64,000 nt of DNA, from positions 620,001-684,000 of the forward strand of contig NZ_CP049246.1 of the NCBI RefSeq assembly GCF_011046555.1, read 5' to 3'. The notes under the pieces are model-generated. The model saw nothing but the letters and a program-made list of their open reading frames with translations, was not told where the DNA came from and did not search any database. The translations under genes and the position numbers were made by a program. Source of the DNA: Sphingobacterium lactis (GTDB lineage Bacteria > Bacteroidota > Bacteroidia > Sphingobacteriales > Sphingobacteriaceae). The stretch's first letter is position 1; every line of letters begins with the position of its first letter. Below, in pieces: positions 9,167 to 18,054 of this stretch.

Positions 9167-10762
9167 TTATCTAGGATTTGGTTTTAGACCTGCACTGATA
9201 ACATCTTTTGGTATCTGCAAGGCTCTCCGTGGGTCTCTCTTTTTCAACATAGTCGCTGTTTCTACGGTAGCAACTGTACCATCTGAGGACAATACGCGGC
9301 GTTCGACTTCAATGCCATAACGCTTTACATCGAACCAGCGTAAGCCCATGTGCATGGTTTCCAATCTACGAATCAGCAAGACTGCATGCAACATATTTTC
9401 CTGGGTACCGGCATCGATTTTAAAATCTGCATTGAATTTCTTTTTCGGCGTAGGCTTACGTGCCGTGAAATAATCCTTCGCTGGACCGGTGGTTGCCCAC
9501 GCATTTACACTCTCGACAGTCATATTTGGCGTAGTTACCTGCATACTGTTGTTCTTCCAGCGGTTCATATCGGCCAAAGCTTCGTCATAGCGATTCAAAT
9601 GGATCAGTGCTTCGGCACGGGTCAGCATAGCTTCTTCAACCGTAAAAGGCGCATACACCGCTCTGACATATCCAATTTGTGCAACAGGATCTGTATACTC
9701 AAACATAAAGGAAACGCGCGCCACAAGAACCTTATCCAAATTGGTTCCTGCATACTCAAATACTCTCGGCACATACGCTGAGGATCGATATTTCCCCCAC
9801 GGCGTATCGGACATAAATGTTTCGGTACTAGCAATGAGTCCTCCATGGCTGAATCGGGAGCCCTCATAATAATTTCCAAAATAGAGCCCTTGGTTTGAAT
9901 AGGCGGTCTGCAGCAGCAGGTTTGCATTTTCCGAGCTTGAGTTGTAGAAAACGGCCAAATCGGTAACCCCCGTAATCGGCCTAGTTGCCAATTGCCTGTT
10001 CTTGCGCATCATTCCCGAAGGATCCTTGCCGATCGCTGCATCAGCGTACGTCACTGCTTTCTGCCACTCACCCATATATAGAAACACCCGCGCCAAGAAC
10101 GCATTGGTGGCCGCCACATTGAAGTGGTACTTCGGTGTAGCACCATATTCGGCATCCTCGACCAATTGCACGGCCTCTTCCAAATCTTTGACAATATTGT
10201 CATAAACCTCCTTCACAGTGGCACGCTCGTTCTGCGGATTCAACTCCTTAGGCACCGAACCCATGTATGGAATCCCCAAATCGGTTGCACCAAAGCTCTT
10301 ACTGTAATGTTGTGCAAATAGATTCACCAGCACGAAATGGCCATAGGCACGGATGGCCAAGGCTTCCCCTCTTTGGGCAGACATATCCCCTGGATTTCCC
10401 ATCTCCTCCAACGATTCCAAGACCGTATTGGCCGCTAGGATAGCTTTGTAGTTGGCATCCCAAACAGACGCCGGCATGTCATTACCGAGCTCGGTTACAT
10501 CTTCCCAACGGAATAATTGCATAAGCACCCGCGCACTATTGGGATTGGTTGCGCCATAATCATCCACATTGTCGGAAGAAAACTCTGCTGACATCAGGTA
10601 GGCATTTTCGGCATACCCCGAAGTCAACAATTTCTTGATTTTGTCCTTAGAGTCGACTTCTGCCCGATTATCCGGCATACGCTCCAAGAACTTCTCGCAG
10701 GAACTCATTCCGAACAGGGAAGCCCCGAGAATTATAGTATATAATGTTTTATTCAGTTTCAT
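9167..10762 (-). CDS. SusD/RagB-like nutrient-binding outer-membrane lipoprotein
   Basis: From the ATG at 10762 the protein has 531 residues. Its signal ends in the lipobox GMSSC (C22). An in-frame ATG at 10783 would add seven residues and is possible. The alpha-helical TPR-like N-terminal half (AANTVLESLEEMGNP, EALAIRAYGHFVLVNLFAQHY) and the C-terminal RRLETMHMGLRWFDVKRYG are typical of SusD-like proteins. SusD forms the lid over the SusC barrel and holds the ligand. The gene follows SusC by 24 bases and precedes the metallopeptidase by two, so all three are co-transcribed. Without a glycoside hydrolase nearby, the ligand is probably not starch. Confidence 0.93.
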   Translation of the reverse strand: MKLNKTLYTIILGASLFGMSSCEKFLERMPDNRAEVDSKDKIKKLLTSGYAENAYLMSAEFSSDNVDDYGATNPNSARVLMQLFRWEDVTELGNDMPASVWDANYKAILAANTVLESLEEMGNPGDMSAQRGEALAIRAYGHFVLVNLFAQHYSKSFGATDLGIPYMGSVPKELNPQNERATVKEVYDNIVKDLEEAVQLVEDAEYGATPKYHFNVAATNAFLARVFLYMGEWQKAVTYADAAIGKDPSGMMRKNRQLATRPITGVTDLAVFYNSSSENANLLLQTAYSNQGLYFGNYYEGSRFSHGGLIASTETFMSDTPWGKYRSSAYVPRVFEYAGTNLDKVLVARVSFMFEYTDPVAQIGYVRAVYAPFTVEEAMLTRAEALIHLNRYDEALADMNRWKNNSMQVTTPNMTVESVNAWATTGPAKDYFTARKPTPKKKFNADFKIDAGTQENMLHAVLLIRRLETMHMGLRWFDVKRYGIEVERRVLSSDGTVATVETATMLKKRDPRRALQIPKDVISAGLKPNPR

Positions 10763-10786
10763 AATTTTTTGTCTATTGATCATTTA

Positions 10787-13700
10787 CTATAGTCCGACAC
10801 GCAACGTCATGGTAAACTGTCTCGGGATTGGGGAGGCCACACCTCCTGAGTTCACGAACTCCGGATCTTGTCCATTCAACTTCTTATCTGCATAGATCAG
10901 GAAGAGGTTTGACGCATTCAAACGCACCGACATATTGTTCAACTTCCAACGGTTCACCATGTCTCTTGGCAAGGAGTATGTCAAGTACACATCACGCAAC
11001 CTGATAAAATCACCTTTTGCTGTGCGGACAGTGGAATAGTTATAGGAGTTGTATGCATACTGAAGATCCCCACCATACACATTATTCTGTCTACGTGAAG
11101 GGATAACCGGTACATTCGTTTGGCTTTCATCACCAGGAACCATCCAGCGGTTGGAGAATTCTTTTGGTGTAGCCACTAAATCGGAGTATCCATTGCGGAA
11201 TACCGGGTTCAGGCGAACCACATTACCAAAGGAGTAGCTGATCAATGCGCCTAAGCTGAAATTCTTGTAGGTGAACGTATTGCTGAAACCACCGATATCG
11301 GTTGGGTTGGTAGGTCCTTCGTATTTCAAGAAGTCCAACAGATCACGTTCTTGGAAGTAGATTCCTGTAGTGGTTTCCGTATTATCAGATCCGATGAATA
11401 CCGGAAGGCCCTCGTCGGTTAAGCGAACAAAAGGAATGGAGTAAAGACCACGCTCTGGTGCTCCCTCCCTGGCAAAACCAGTACCCGTAATCAAATCGAT
11501 CATACGGCTTCGGGTCTTCAATTTTGTCACCTCGGTATTGAAGTGGGAATAATTAAGCCTACTCAACCAGGAGAAGTTATCGCTTTGGATAATTCGCCCC
11601 TCGATCGCTAACTCAATACCGTTGGATTTCATCTCCGCCACGTTACCCATTTTACTGGTGAAACCATCCGTACCTTGGGTATTGATGATACCGATCAAGT
11701 CAAAGTTATTCCGCGTAAAATAATCAAATTCCACATTCAACCTGTTGTTGAGCATACCGATATTCGCGCCAATGTTGAGCTCATTTTTCTTTTCATAGGT
11801 CAACTGAGCATTTTCAGGCTGATCGATCTGTAGGCCAGATTCATTGTCCGTAGAAACAGGACGCCAAGGATTGAATGGTCCGATAACCACACGTGAGTTG
11901 GTCACACTTGCAGGGCCACGCTCACCGGTCAAGCTGTATGAAGCTTTTAAAACCAAGTGCGAAATCAGATCCTGAGATTCTTTAAAGAATTCTTCATTGT
12001 GCACATTCCATAAACCCGACACGTTCCATGTTGGCATCCATCGCGATCGCCTTGTCTTTCCAAAGCGGTTCGTACCTTCGTAACGACCATCCACTTTGAA
12101 GGTATAGCGCTCATCATAGGTATAGATGAGGGAGGTGAATGCTGCGACCTGACGGTAGCGGGAATTCCCCATATAAAAGTACGGTGTGTTTTCCTGCTGC
12201 CCACGCTTGAAAGCCATGTAGGAGGAGAATGGGCTTTCGCCTAGATCATACTGGAGACCCCAGCCGCGGAACCATGTATTGTTACGCTCTAAGGAAGTAA
12301 CCTCTCCACCCAAGAAGGCAAACATGCGGTGTTTATCGATAACTTTATCATATTGTGCATTCAGACGGAATACCTGATCGGATATTTTATGATCCGTCCG
12401 GTTATAGATACCACCTTCCGGCAATATGGAAATCGGCACGGCCAATGGGTTCTCCGGGTCACGATAGAAATATGGGTTGGCATCCCGAATAACGGTTGTA
12501 GGTGCCCAGCGATGCGCCATAGCTTGGTTGGAGCGATCCTTAATATAATGGTGCTGCGTCGTACTGGATATCCGATACGCGGCAAAAGCACCTAATTGCA
12601 TGCCTTCAATGGGTTTCCACTTCAGATCACCCACAAACTTCAATTCATTGACATTGACATCCATATAGTTCTGATCCAATTCATGAAGAATATTGAACGG
12701 CGCAAAATTTCTGGTATAAAATGTATTCGGGTCCAGGGTCCGCGAAGTATTCATCGCATACGAGTACGGGTTAATCTCAAAATCCCGCTTTACTTCACCA
12801 AAGACAACATCCGTGGATTGTCCCACGGTACCCGGCGCTTCCTGTTCACGGGACGACCCGTTGGCCAACAAGTTTAAGGTTAAGTTCTTCAGGATGTTGT
12901 AATTCGCATTTAAGTTGGCTGTGTAGCGTTTTACACCACTCCGCTTTGACCATCCTTTGTCATCGATAAAACTTAATGATGCATAGTATTGTGATTTTTC
13001 ATTACCCGAAGACAGGGAAATGGCATGGTTCTGCTGGATGTTATTGCTGAATAACTCGCCGAACCAATCGGTATTCCTGAATTCGCCTTCACGCAAAAAT
13101 TTGTTCATCTCCACCTGGGTGGTGTTCAGATCATTAATCATTTTTCCCGTATTGATAAGTTCGTACATCTTACCATAAATACCGGAATTGGAAGCGTTCG
13201 ATGTTGCCGCCATCCGTAAATATCCTTTGTCATAGATATCCTTGTATACCGACATCTGCTCCTGTGAATTCATGATGTTAAATTCCGAATACCGAGGAAC
13301 AGCACGTGAGGTAAATTCTGCGGTGTAGTTGATGGTGCTTCGTCCAACAGCACCGCGCTTGGTGGTAATAACGATTACACCCGCCATACCGCGCGCACCA
13401 TAGATGGATGTAGCCGAACCATCCTTCAACACCTGGAAGGACTCGATATCATTCACGTTCAAACCAGCAACAGCCGAACTGATCAATGTCAATGCATCCC
13501 CTGAGGAAAGTTCATCACTGGAAACGTCGGCGACATCTTCCACGATCATCCCATCGACCACCCAAAGTGGTTTGGAGCTACCGTAAATAGAGGTTGCCCC
13601 CCGAATCCGTAAACGTGGCGCCGTACCGAACGTTCCGGTCGGATTGGACACCGATACCCCGGAAACCCGACCTTCCAAACCACGGCTTGGATCAAGGTTA

Positions 13701-14104
13701 CCGCCGATTTCAGTAGCAGACCCCGATATCTTGGTCGTCGCCCCGGTAAACAAGCGCTTATCCACCTGCATACCAATACCTGTTACGACAACCTGCTCGA
13801 TGGCCTCATCCAAGGTTTCCAACGTCACGGTTAGATAATTTAAATTTTGAAGGGTAACTTCTTTGGTCTGATAACCAAAGTGCGTAAATACTAAGGTAGA
13901 ACCTATACCTGCCCGGACAGTAAATTCTCCTTTTTCGTCAGTTGCTGCTTGCGCTCCGGTGCCGCGGACAGTAACGGTAACTTGTCGAAGCCCAGCTCCC
14001 GCAGCTTCAACCCGCCCTTTGACCTCTTGTGCCTGCGCCATAGCAATCCCAATGGAAAAACTACAGGCCAGAAGCAATAGTAATAAGAATAGCGATCTTC
14101 TCAT
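10787..14104 (-). CDS. SusC/RagA-like TonB-linked outer-membrane transporter
   Basis: The protein has 1105 residues. A signal peptide is followed by a carboxypeptidase-regulatory-like domain at about 28-100, a TonB-box-like EQVVVTGIGM, a plug domain, the SusC signature TSIYGARGMAGVIVITTKRG, and a long barrel with many aromatic-rich strands. It imports a bulky nutrient across the outer membrane together with SusD. There is no N-terminal STN domain and no FecI/FecR pair nearby, so control by trans-envelope sigma signalling is unlikely. It is the first gene of the operon SusC-SusD-metallopeptidase-DUF4302. Confidence 0.95.
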   Translation of the reverse strand: MRRSLFLLLLLLACSFSIGIAMAQAQEVKGRVEAAGAGLRQVTVTVRGTGAQAATDEKGEFTVRAGIGSTLVFTHFGYQTKEVTLQNLNYLTVTLETLDEAIEQVVVTGIGMQVDKRLFTGATTKISGSATEIGGNLDPSRGLEGRVSGVSVSNPTGTFGTAPRLRIRGATSIYGSSKPLWVVDGMIVEDVADVSSDELSSGDALTLISSAVAGLNVNDIESFQVLKDGSATSIYGARGMAGVIVITTKRGAVGRSTINYTAEFTSRAVPRYSEFNIMNSQEQMSVYKDIYDKGYLRMAATSNASNSGIYGKMYELINTGKMINDLNTTQVEMNKFLREGEFRNTDWFGELFSNNIQQNHAISLSSGNEKSQYYASLSFIDDKGWSKRSGVKRYTANLNANYNILKNLTLNLLANGSSREQEAPGTVGQSTDVVFGEVKRDFEINPYSYAMNTSRTLDPNTFYTRNFAPFNILHELDQNYMDVNVNELKFVGDLKWKPIEGMQLGAFAAYRISSTTQHHYIKDRSNQAMAHRWAPTTVIRDANPYFYRDPENPLAVPISILPEGGIYNRTDHKISDQVFRLNAQYDKVIDKHRMFAFLGGEVTSLERNNTWFRGWGLQYDLGESPFSSYMAFKRGQQENTPYFYMGNSRYRQVAAFTSLIYTYDERYTFKVDGRYEGTNRFGKTRRSRWMPTWNVSGLWNVHNEEFFKESQDLISHLVLKASYSLTGERGPASVTNSRVVIGPFNPWRPVSTDNESGLQIDQPENAQLTYEKKNELNIGANIGMLNNRLNVEFDYFTRNNFDLIGIINTQGTDGFTSKMGNVAEMKSNGIELAIEGRIIQSDNFSWLSRLNYSHFNTEVTKLKTRSRMIDLITGTGFAREGAPERGLYSIPFVRLTDEGLPVFIGSDNTETTTGIYFQERDLLDFLKYEGPTNPTDIGGFSNTFTYKNFSLGALISYSFGNVVRLNPVFRNGYSDLVATPKEFSNRWMVPGDESQTNVPVIPSRRQNNVYGGDLQYAYNSYNYSTVRTAKGDFIRLRDVYLTYSLPRDMVNRWKLNNMSVRLNASNLFLIYADKKLNGQDPEFVNSGGVASPIPRQFTMTLRVGL

Positions 14105-14357
14105 ATCATAATTAGATTAATAATTAAAAATGTTAAACAATTAAGTTTACTGGTAATTTGGCTTGTTTTTAATACTGGTTTATTAAACTCTAATTTAACA
14201 ATTACTTTTTATAATTAAAATAATAACTTAAATTTTCCTTAACATCGATACAACAGAAACCTTTAAAACAAACAGAATTAGCCTTTTTAAGTATTTAACC
14301 TATGAGAAGTTAATTTTATGTAACATTAATAATTGAGTAGGATTCTCTAGAAGGCAT
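14105..14357 (-). other. Long AT-rich leader upstream of susC
   Basis: About 250 bases, very rich in A and T, lie between the susC start and the ecotin terminator. They must hold the operon promoter, but I found no convincing TAnnTTTG element on the minus strand and no open reading frame. Long untranslated leaders are common before SusC genes. Confidence 0.4.
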
Positions 14358-14386
14358 AAAAAAAACGCCCGATCTTGGATCGGGCG
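14358..14386 (-). terminator. Terminator of the ecotin gene
   Basis: Nine-base-pair stem CGCCCGATC/GATCGGGCG with loop TTG; the minus strand continues into a run of eight T, just after the ecotin-like gene. Confidence 0.92.
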
Positions 14387-14407
14387 TTTCTTTAAATTGT
14401 CGTGACC

Positions 14408-14932
14408 TTATTTTTTGGAAGGACTGTATTCCATTGCTCGGTAGGTACCCTCGGTAGCACTGAATATTTTGAATTGCACGTCATATTCTTCAGGAATATA
14501 AATTATGATCGGCATCTTTCCGTTATAGCGTACAGCGGTGGGCTGTGCCGACACGAAAAGGTTCCGTTTAGCGGCATCTGGACAGCCCATCTGCGTGCCT
14601 ATCACTTGTCCATCGGTCTTAAACACATAATATGTATATCCCCAACCTTGCAAATCCAGCTGTGTCGTTTCCCCATTTAACCCAAAATGATTGCATCCGT
14701 CAACTTCCATCATCTTACCGACACTGAATTCAATACGTTTGTCTTGATCTCGATCTGAATAAGGCACATCAATGACCATCATCTTATACCCTTTTTCAGG
14801 TTTTGGAAAAATCTGGGGGTCAACCTTGGTCAAAGTTTCCTGTGCACTTGCAGAATGTACTGCAAAAATAACCCCCATCAGCAGGGTCATTAGAAATGGT
14901 AAGCGAAACAACGTTTTCATAGCTATTTTCAT
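14408..14932 (-). CDS. eco: Ecotin-like secreted serine protease inhibitor
   Basis: The protein has 174 residues with a signal peptide cleaved near SASAQ. Ecotin landmarks are in order: KPEKGYK, EVDGCN (C80), LQGWGYTYYVF, GCPDA (C117, disulfide partner of C80), and the secondary binding loop RYNGKMPIIIYIP. Ecotin is a periplasmic dimer that inhibits chymotrypsin-fold serine proteases. Aligned on the Cys, the residue at the position of the E. coli P1 Met84 is Q114 (TQMGCPD), with Met at P1', so specificity may differ. A second start at 14920 would remove four residues. A degenerate -7 (TATATTTC) lies at 14965-14972. A terminator follows, so it is a single-gene unit beside the peptide-import operon. 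Confidence 0.9.
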   Translation of the reverse strand: MKIAMKTLFRLPFLMTLLMGVIFAVHSASAQETLTKVDPQIFPKPEKGYKMMVIDVPYSDRDQDKRIEFSVGKMMEVDGCNHFGLNGETTQLDLQGWGYTYYVFKTDGQVIGTQMGCPDAAKRNLFVSAQPTAVRYNGKMPIIIYIPEEYDVQFKIFSATEGTYRAMEYSPSKK

Positions 14933-14994
14933 TTATTTTTTTGTGTCTGTTAATTTAATATCGCGAAATATAAACAAAGATGAACAAAACTTGT

Positions 14995-15747
14995 TTATTC
15001 CGCCAATGGATTTAGTTTCTCCGGTGCGATATTGGCGATTAGCGCGCGTGCAAGGATTCTATTGGGGTCAACCACGGGCAATCCATAATAGGACTTCTCA
15101 CGCAAAGCCAGAGGGAGCTCCGTACAGCCCAAGATGATGACTTGTGCCCCTTGCCCCTTCAGCTCTTGGATTGCGGCTACCAATTCATCATGCGCTCGGT
15201 TGGTAACCGGCGAGGAATACGCCTTAATACCGTACGTTTCATCATATATAGCGGCATGGATCTTTTCTTGCAGCGCATCATTGGGCTCTACGCAGGTCAA
15301 GCCATATCGTTCCAGCACATTTTTATATTGCCCCGTATTCCGGGTGCCAATCGTAGAAAGGACGCCAACCGAAGCCTGTGGGTAGTGCTCGCTGATAAAG
15401 TTTGCTGTTTCCTCAATCATATTCAGCAACTTCGCGTTTGAACCAGAAGCATGCAACTGCTCTTTGATTACATCGAAAATCCGAGGAGCATGGGCCGTAT
15501 TGCATGGCACGCCTAGAACGGTTGCCCCTGCCTGTTCGAGCTCCCTTGCGATTTCAGCGATCGCAACTCCGGGATTTTCCATTACTTTCCCCAACAGGTA
15601 TTCCGTGCGGTCCGCAATGCGATGGGATTGAGAGGAAAGCAAAACGGGTAGGTGATCCTGATCACGGCGCGCATTGGTTTCTTCAATAATCTTTTTAACG
15701 ATGTCGACCCCAGCTAAGGGTCCAACACCTCCTACTATACCTATCAT
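14995..15747 (-). CDS. Aspartate/glutamate racemase family protein
   Basis: The protein has 250 residues and no signal peptide, so it is cytoplasmic. It opens with MIGIVGGVGPLAG, typical of the aspartate racemase group. Both catalytic cysteines are present: C82 in GVPCNTAHAP and C208 in ILGCTELPL. It interconverts L- and D-aspartate or a related amino acid without PLP. It lies 12 bases after a serine hydrolase gene and is probably the last gene of an operon with that hydrolase and a P1-type aminopeptidase. This suggests use of D-amino acids freed from peptides; the exact substrate is not known. It is shorter in spacing and motif detail from MurI, the essential glutamate racemase. Confidence 0.87.
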   Translation of the reverse strand: MIGIVGGVGPLAGVDIVKKIIEETNARRDQDHLPVLLSSQSHRIADRTEYLLGKVMENPGVAIAEIARELEQAGATVLGVPCNTAHAPRIFDVIKEQLHASGSNAKLLNMIEETANFISEHYPQASVGVLSTIGTRNTGQYKNVLERYGLTCVEPNDALQEKIHAAIYDETYGIKAYSSPVTNRAHDELVAAIQELKGQGAQVIILGCTELPLALREKSYYGLPVVDPNRILARALIANIAPEKLNPLAE

Positions 15748-15759
15748 CTTGTATATTTT

Positions 15760-16857
15760 TTAGTCTAATTCTCCATTTCGCCAGGCATATGCCCAGAACG
15801 TTTGTTTAGTATTCAAAAATAACGCCAATATAGCCGGCATGGTGGCAAATCCACGGTCAGAATTTGTAAAGGCAACCAGGATTTCTTGGTCCTTGGGATA
15901 GGCAAGAAAATAGCACCTGAACCCCGGGTTGGATCCGGTGTGCCAATAAGCCGTACCAACTTCATTGATCTGCATGCGCATACCTAGGGTGCAGGGTACA
16001 TACGCATCCTCTGGACTGCCTTCTTTCCCTTTTTTAGCTTCCCCGGCCCGTTCCATCGCTAATTGCCATGTGCTCTCTTTCAGCCCAAACCCCTCGAACA
16101 GAAATTTCCGTATGAATCGGGCATAATCTGCTGCGGTGGTATAAAGGGTGTACGCTGCATTACTTTTTTTATACCTGCCCATCTGCCGGGCGTTTCCGTT
16201 CGCCAAATGGCCATAGGCCGCCGCTGTATCCAACCCATCTTGCCACAGAATCGCTGAATTGCCCATACCGAACGGGCGCAACACTTCTTCCTCAACTAGT
16301 GTGCGAAAAGACTTTCCGGTCACCTGCTCCATCACTTCCTGAAGGAAATAAAACCCCTCACCGGAGTACATATAATCTGTGCCGGGAGTAAACTGCGAGG
16401 TTAGCGGAGTAGCCCGCCAGGCCTCAGATGGCACATCACCTTCCCAATTCAACAACCCTGTTCGATGCGTCAGCACCATTCGTGCCGTAATTTTATTTCG
16501 GTTTGGGTTCTCAAGAAGCCGGTCATAGGGATAGTACGAATATAGCGGTGTATCCAGCGAAATCAACCCCCGGTCGAGCAGTCGAAAGAATGTATAGGCC
16601 GCAACCACCTTTGTTAGAGAAGCCGCTTGAAAAACAGTCTGGTCATGGACTGGCTCTTGAGAGGTCACATGTTTGACGCCATAACTGTACAATGCTGTAG
16701 CTCCTCCTTTTACATGGGCAACCTGTACGCCCGGAATCTCAGCCATAGCAGCTATGCGCGCGATGTCCGAATGCCGATCCTGACCGCAGCTTGGGCTAGC
16801 CAGGAGTAATAACAGCAGCAGTACACTACTTTGAAACAGCCTTGGGCAATTTATCAT
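15760..16857 (-). CDS. Secreted beta-lactamase-like serine hydrolase (class C/S12 fold)
   Basis: The protein has 365 residues. A hydrophobic leader is followed by SPSCGQ, a possible but atypical lipobox. The catalytic SxxK is S80-L-T-K83, the second motif is Y164-S-G, and the third is HTGSNPG near residue 300. The family includes D-aminopeptidases, DD-peptidases, esterases and class C beta-lactamases, so the substrate is open. The start overlaps the upstream aminopeptidase gene by 32 bases and the racemase follows by 12, so the three form an operon. The neighbourhood favours a D-peptidase over an antibiotic-resistance role; this is inference. Confidence 0.85.
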   Translation of the reverse strand: MINCPRLFQSSVLLLLLLLASPSCGQDRHSDIARIAAMAEIPGVQVAHVKGGATALYSYGVKHVTSQEPVHDQTVFQAASLTKVVAAYTFFRLLDRGLISLDTPLYSYYPYDRLLENPNRNKITARMVLTHRTGLLNWEGDVPSEAWRATPLTSQFTPGTDYMYSGEGFYFLQEVMEQVTGKSFRTLVEEEVLRPFGMGNSAILWQDGLDTAAAYGHLANGNARQMGRYKKSNAAYTLYTTAADYARFIRKFLFEGFGLKESTWQLAMERAGEAKKGKEGSPEDAYVPCTLGMRMQINEVGTAYWHTGSNPGFRCYFLAYPKDQEILVAFTNSDRGFATMPAILALFLNTKQTFWAYAWRNGELD

Positions 16858-18001
16858 ATTCTAAGGCATTATATTTTTTCAAAATCCGCAGGGTCTCCGC
16901 AATTGGCAAGGCACGGACCGTTCTCCCACGGATCCCTTTCACATCCTCTGCCATAAACATCGAGTTCAAGATAGCCTCTTCTGTCGCTTCCCAAACTGCC
17001 ATAAACAAAGGAGACATATAATCATTGCCAACCGATGTAGCATTCAGTTCGATGCTATCGGATTCATGGGGAATCCTATTCTTTGGATTTGTCGAAAAAG
17101 CGATGGAATAGTCGCCACTGCCATTGGAAGAGAAGGCCCCTACATTTCCGAAAGCAATGTAGGATCGTTTCGCCAGACGCTCCAAGTTTCGCGCAGAAAG
17201 CGGGGCATCTGTTGCTATTACGATCATGCAGGACCCATCGACTTTATGGGCTTCCTTCGGTTCCTGCATATAAAAATTATGGAGTTCACGACCTACAGGC
17301 GCGCCGTTGATGGACAGCACCCCGCCAAAATTGGTCTGTACCAACACGCCGACCGTATAGCCGCCGCGTGATGCCGGCAATTTCCGCGATGCCGTTCCGA
17401 TACCGCCCTTAAATCCTAAACACTCCGTTCCTGTCCCTGCGCCGACGTTTCCTTCGGCAACCGGTCCGGTAGAGGCAGCAGCGATTGCGGCAAGCACATC
17501 ATCCGCCGACACATGACGACCCCGGATATCATTCAGCCCCCCATCGTTGGTTTCTCCGACGACAGCATTGACGGATTTTACCCGTTCGTTGCCCGGCAGG
17601 GCCAGCATATAGTCGATTAAGCCATTGGCTACGATTGGTGCATTTAAGGTGTTGGTCAGGAGAATGGGTGTTTCTATATTCCCGAGTTCTTGGATCTGGG
17701 AGATCCCCATCATTTTACCGAAGCCATTGCCTACATATACGGCCGCTGGGACTTTCTCCTGAAAAAGGTTGCCCTGATGAGGAATGATTGCGGTTACTCC
17801 CGTTCGAATGGAGTCGCCAGCCATCAGGGTTTTTTGGCCTACGGAGAGGCCGGGCACATCGGTGATCGCATTGTGGGTGCCAGTGGGTAAAATACCAATC
17901 TGCAGGCCGAAATCGCGTGCGCGACCTCGTTTCTCCTGGGCATTTCCCATCTGGAAAAACAGCATGATGGCGAGAGCCACCAAAGAATAGCGTTTGCTCA
18001 T
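16826..18001 (-). CDS. P1 family (DmpA/BapA-like) aminopeptidase, self-cleaving
   Basis: The protein has 391 residues with a signal peptide ending near GNAQ. Family S58 marks are GNVGAGTGTECLGFKGGIGTA at about 184-204 and DGSCMIVIATDAP at about 255-267. By family knowledge the chain cuts itself before a nucleophilic Ser, here probably between G256 and S257. DmpA-like enzymes release L- and D-residues, and BapA-like enzymes act on beta-peptides. It is the first gene of the likely operon with the serine hydrolase and the racemase, with a promoter candidate at 18025-18032. The export signal suggests it acts in the periplasm. Confidence 0.88.
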   Translation of the reverse strand: MSKRYSLVALAIMLFFQMGNAQEKRGRARDFGLQIGILPTGTHNAITDVPGLSVGQKTLMAGDSIRTGVTAIIPHQGNLFQEKVPAAVYVGNGFGKMMGISQIQELGNIETPILLTNTLNAPIVANGLIDYMLALPGNERVKSVNAVVGETNDGGLNDIRGRHVSADDVLAAIAAASTGPVAEGNVGAGTGTECLGFKGGIGTASRKLPASRGGYTVGVLVQTNFGGVLSINGAPVGRELHNFYMQEPKEAHKVDGSCMIVIATDAPLSARNLERLAKRSYIAFGNVGAFSSNGSGDYSIAFSTNPKNRIPHESDSIELNATSVGNDYMSPLFMAVWEATEEAILNSMFMAEDVKGIRGRTVRALPIAETLRILKKYNALEYDKLPKAVSK

Positions 18002-18024
18002 AGTGTTAGATTCATGTAGATGAG

Positions 18025-18032
18025 CAAGTATA
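18025..18032 (-). promoter_or_regulatory. Candidate -7 element for the aminopeptidase operon
   Basis: TATACTTG on the minus strand matches TAnnTTTG at seven of eight positions, 24 bases before the start codon. Confidence 0.4.
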
Positions 18033-18054
18033 CAGAATTCTTTGAATAGGCGGT

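Noticed and set aside
9167..14104. SusC/SusD as a polysaccharide utilisation locus
   Set aside because: No glycoside hydrolase, lyase or sugar sensor is linked; the partners are a metallopeptidase and a DUF4302 protein.
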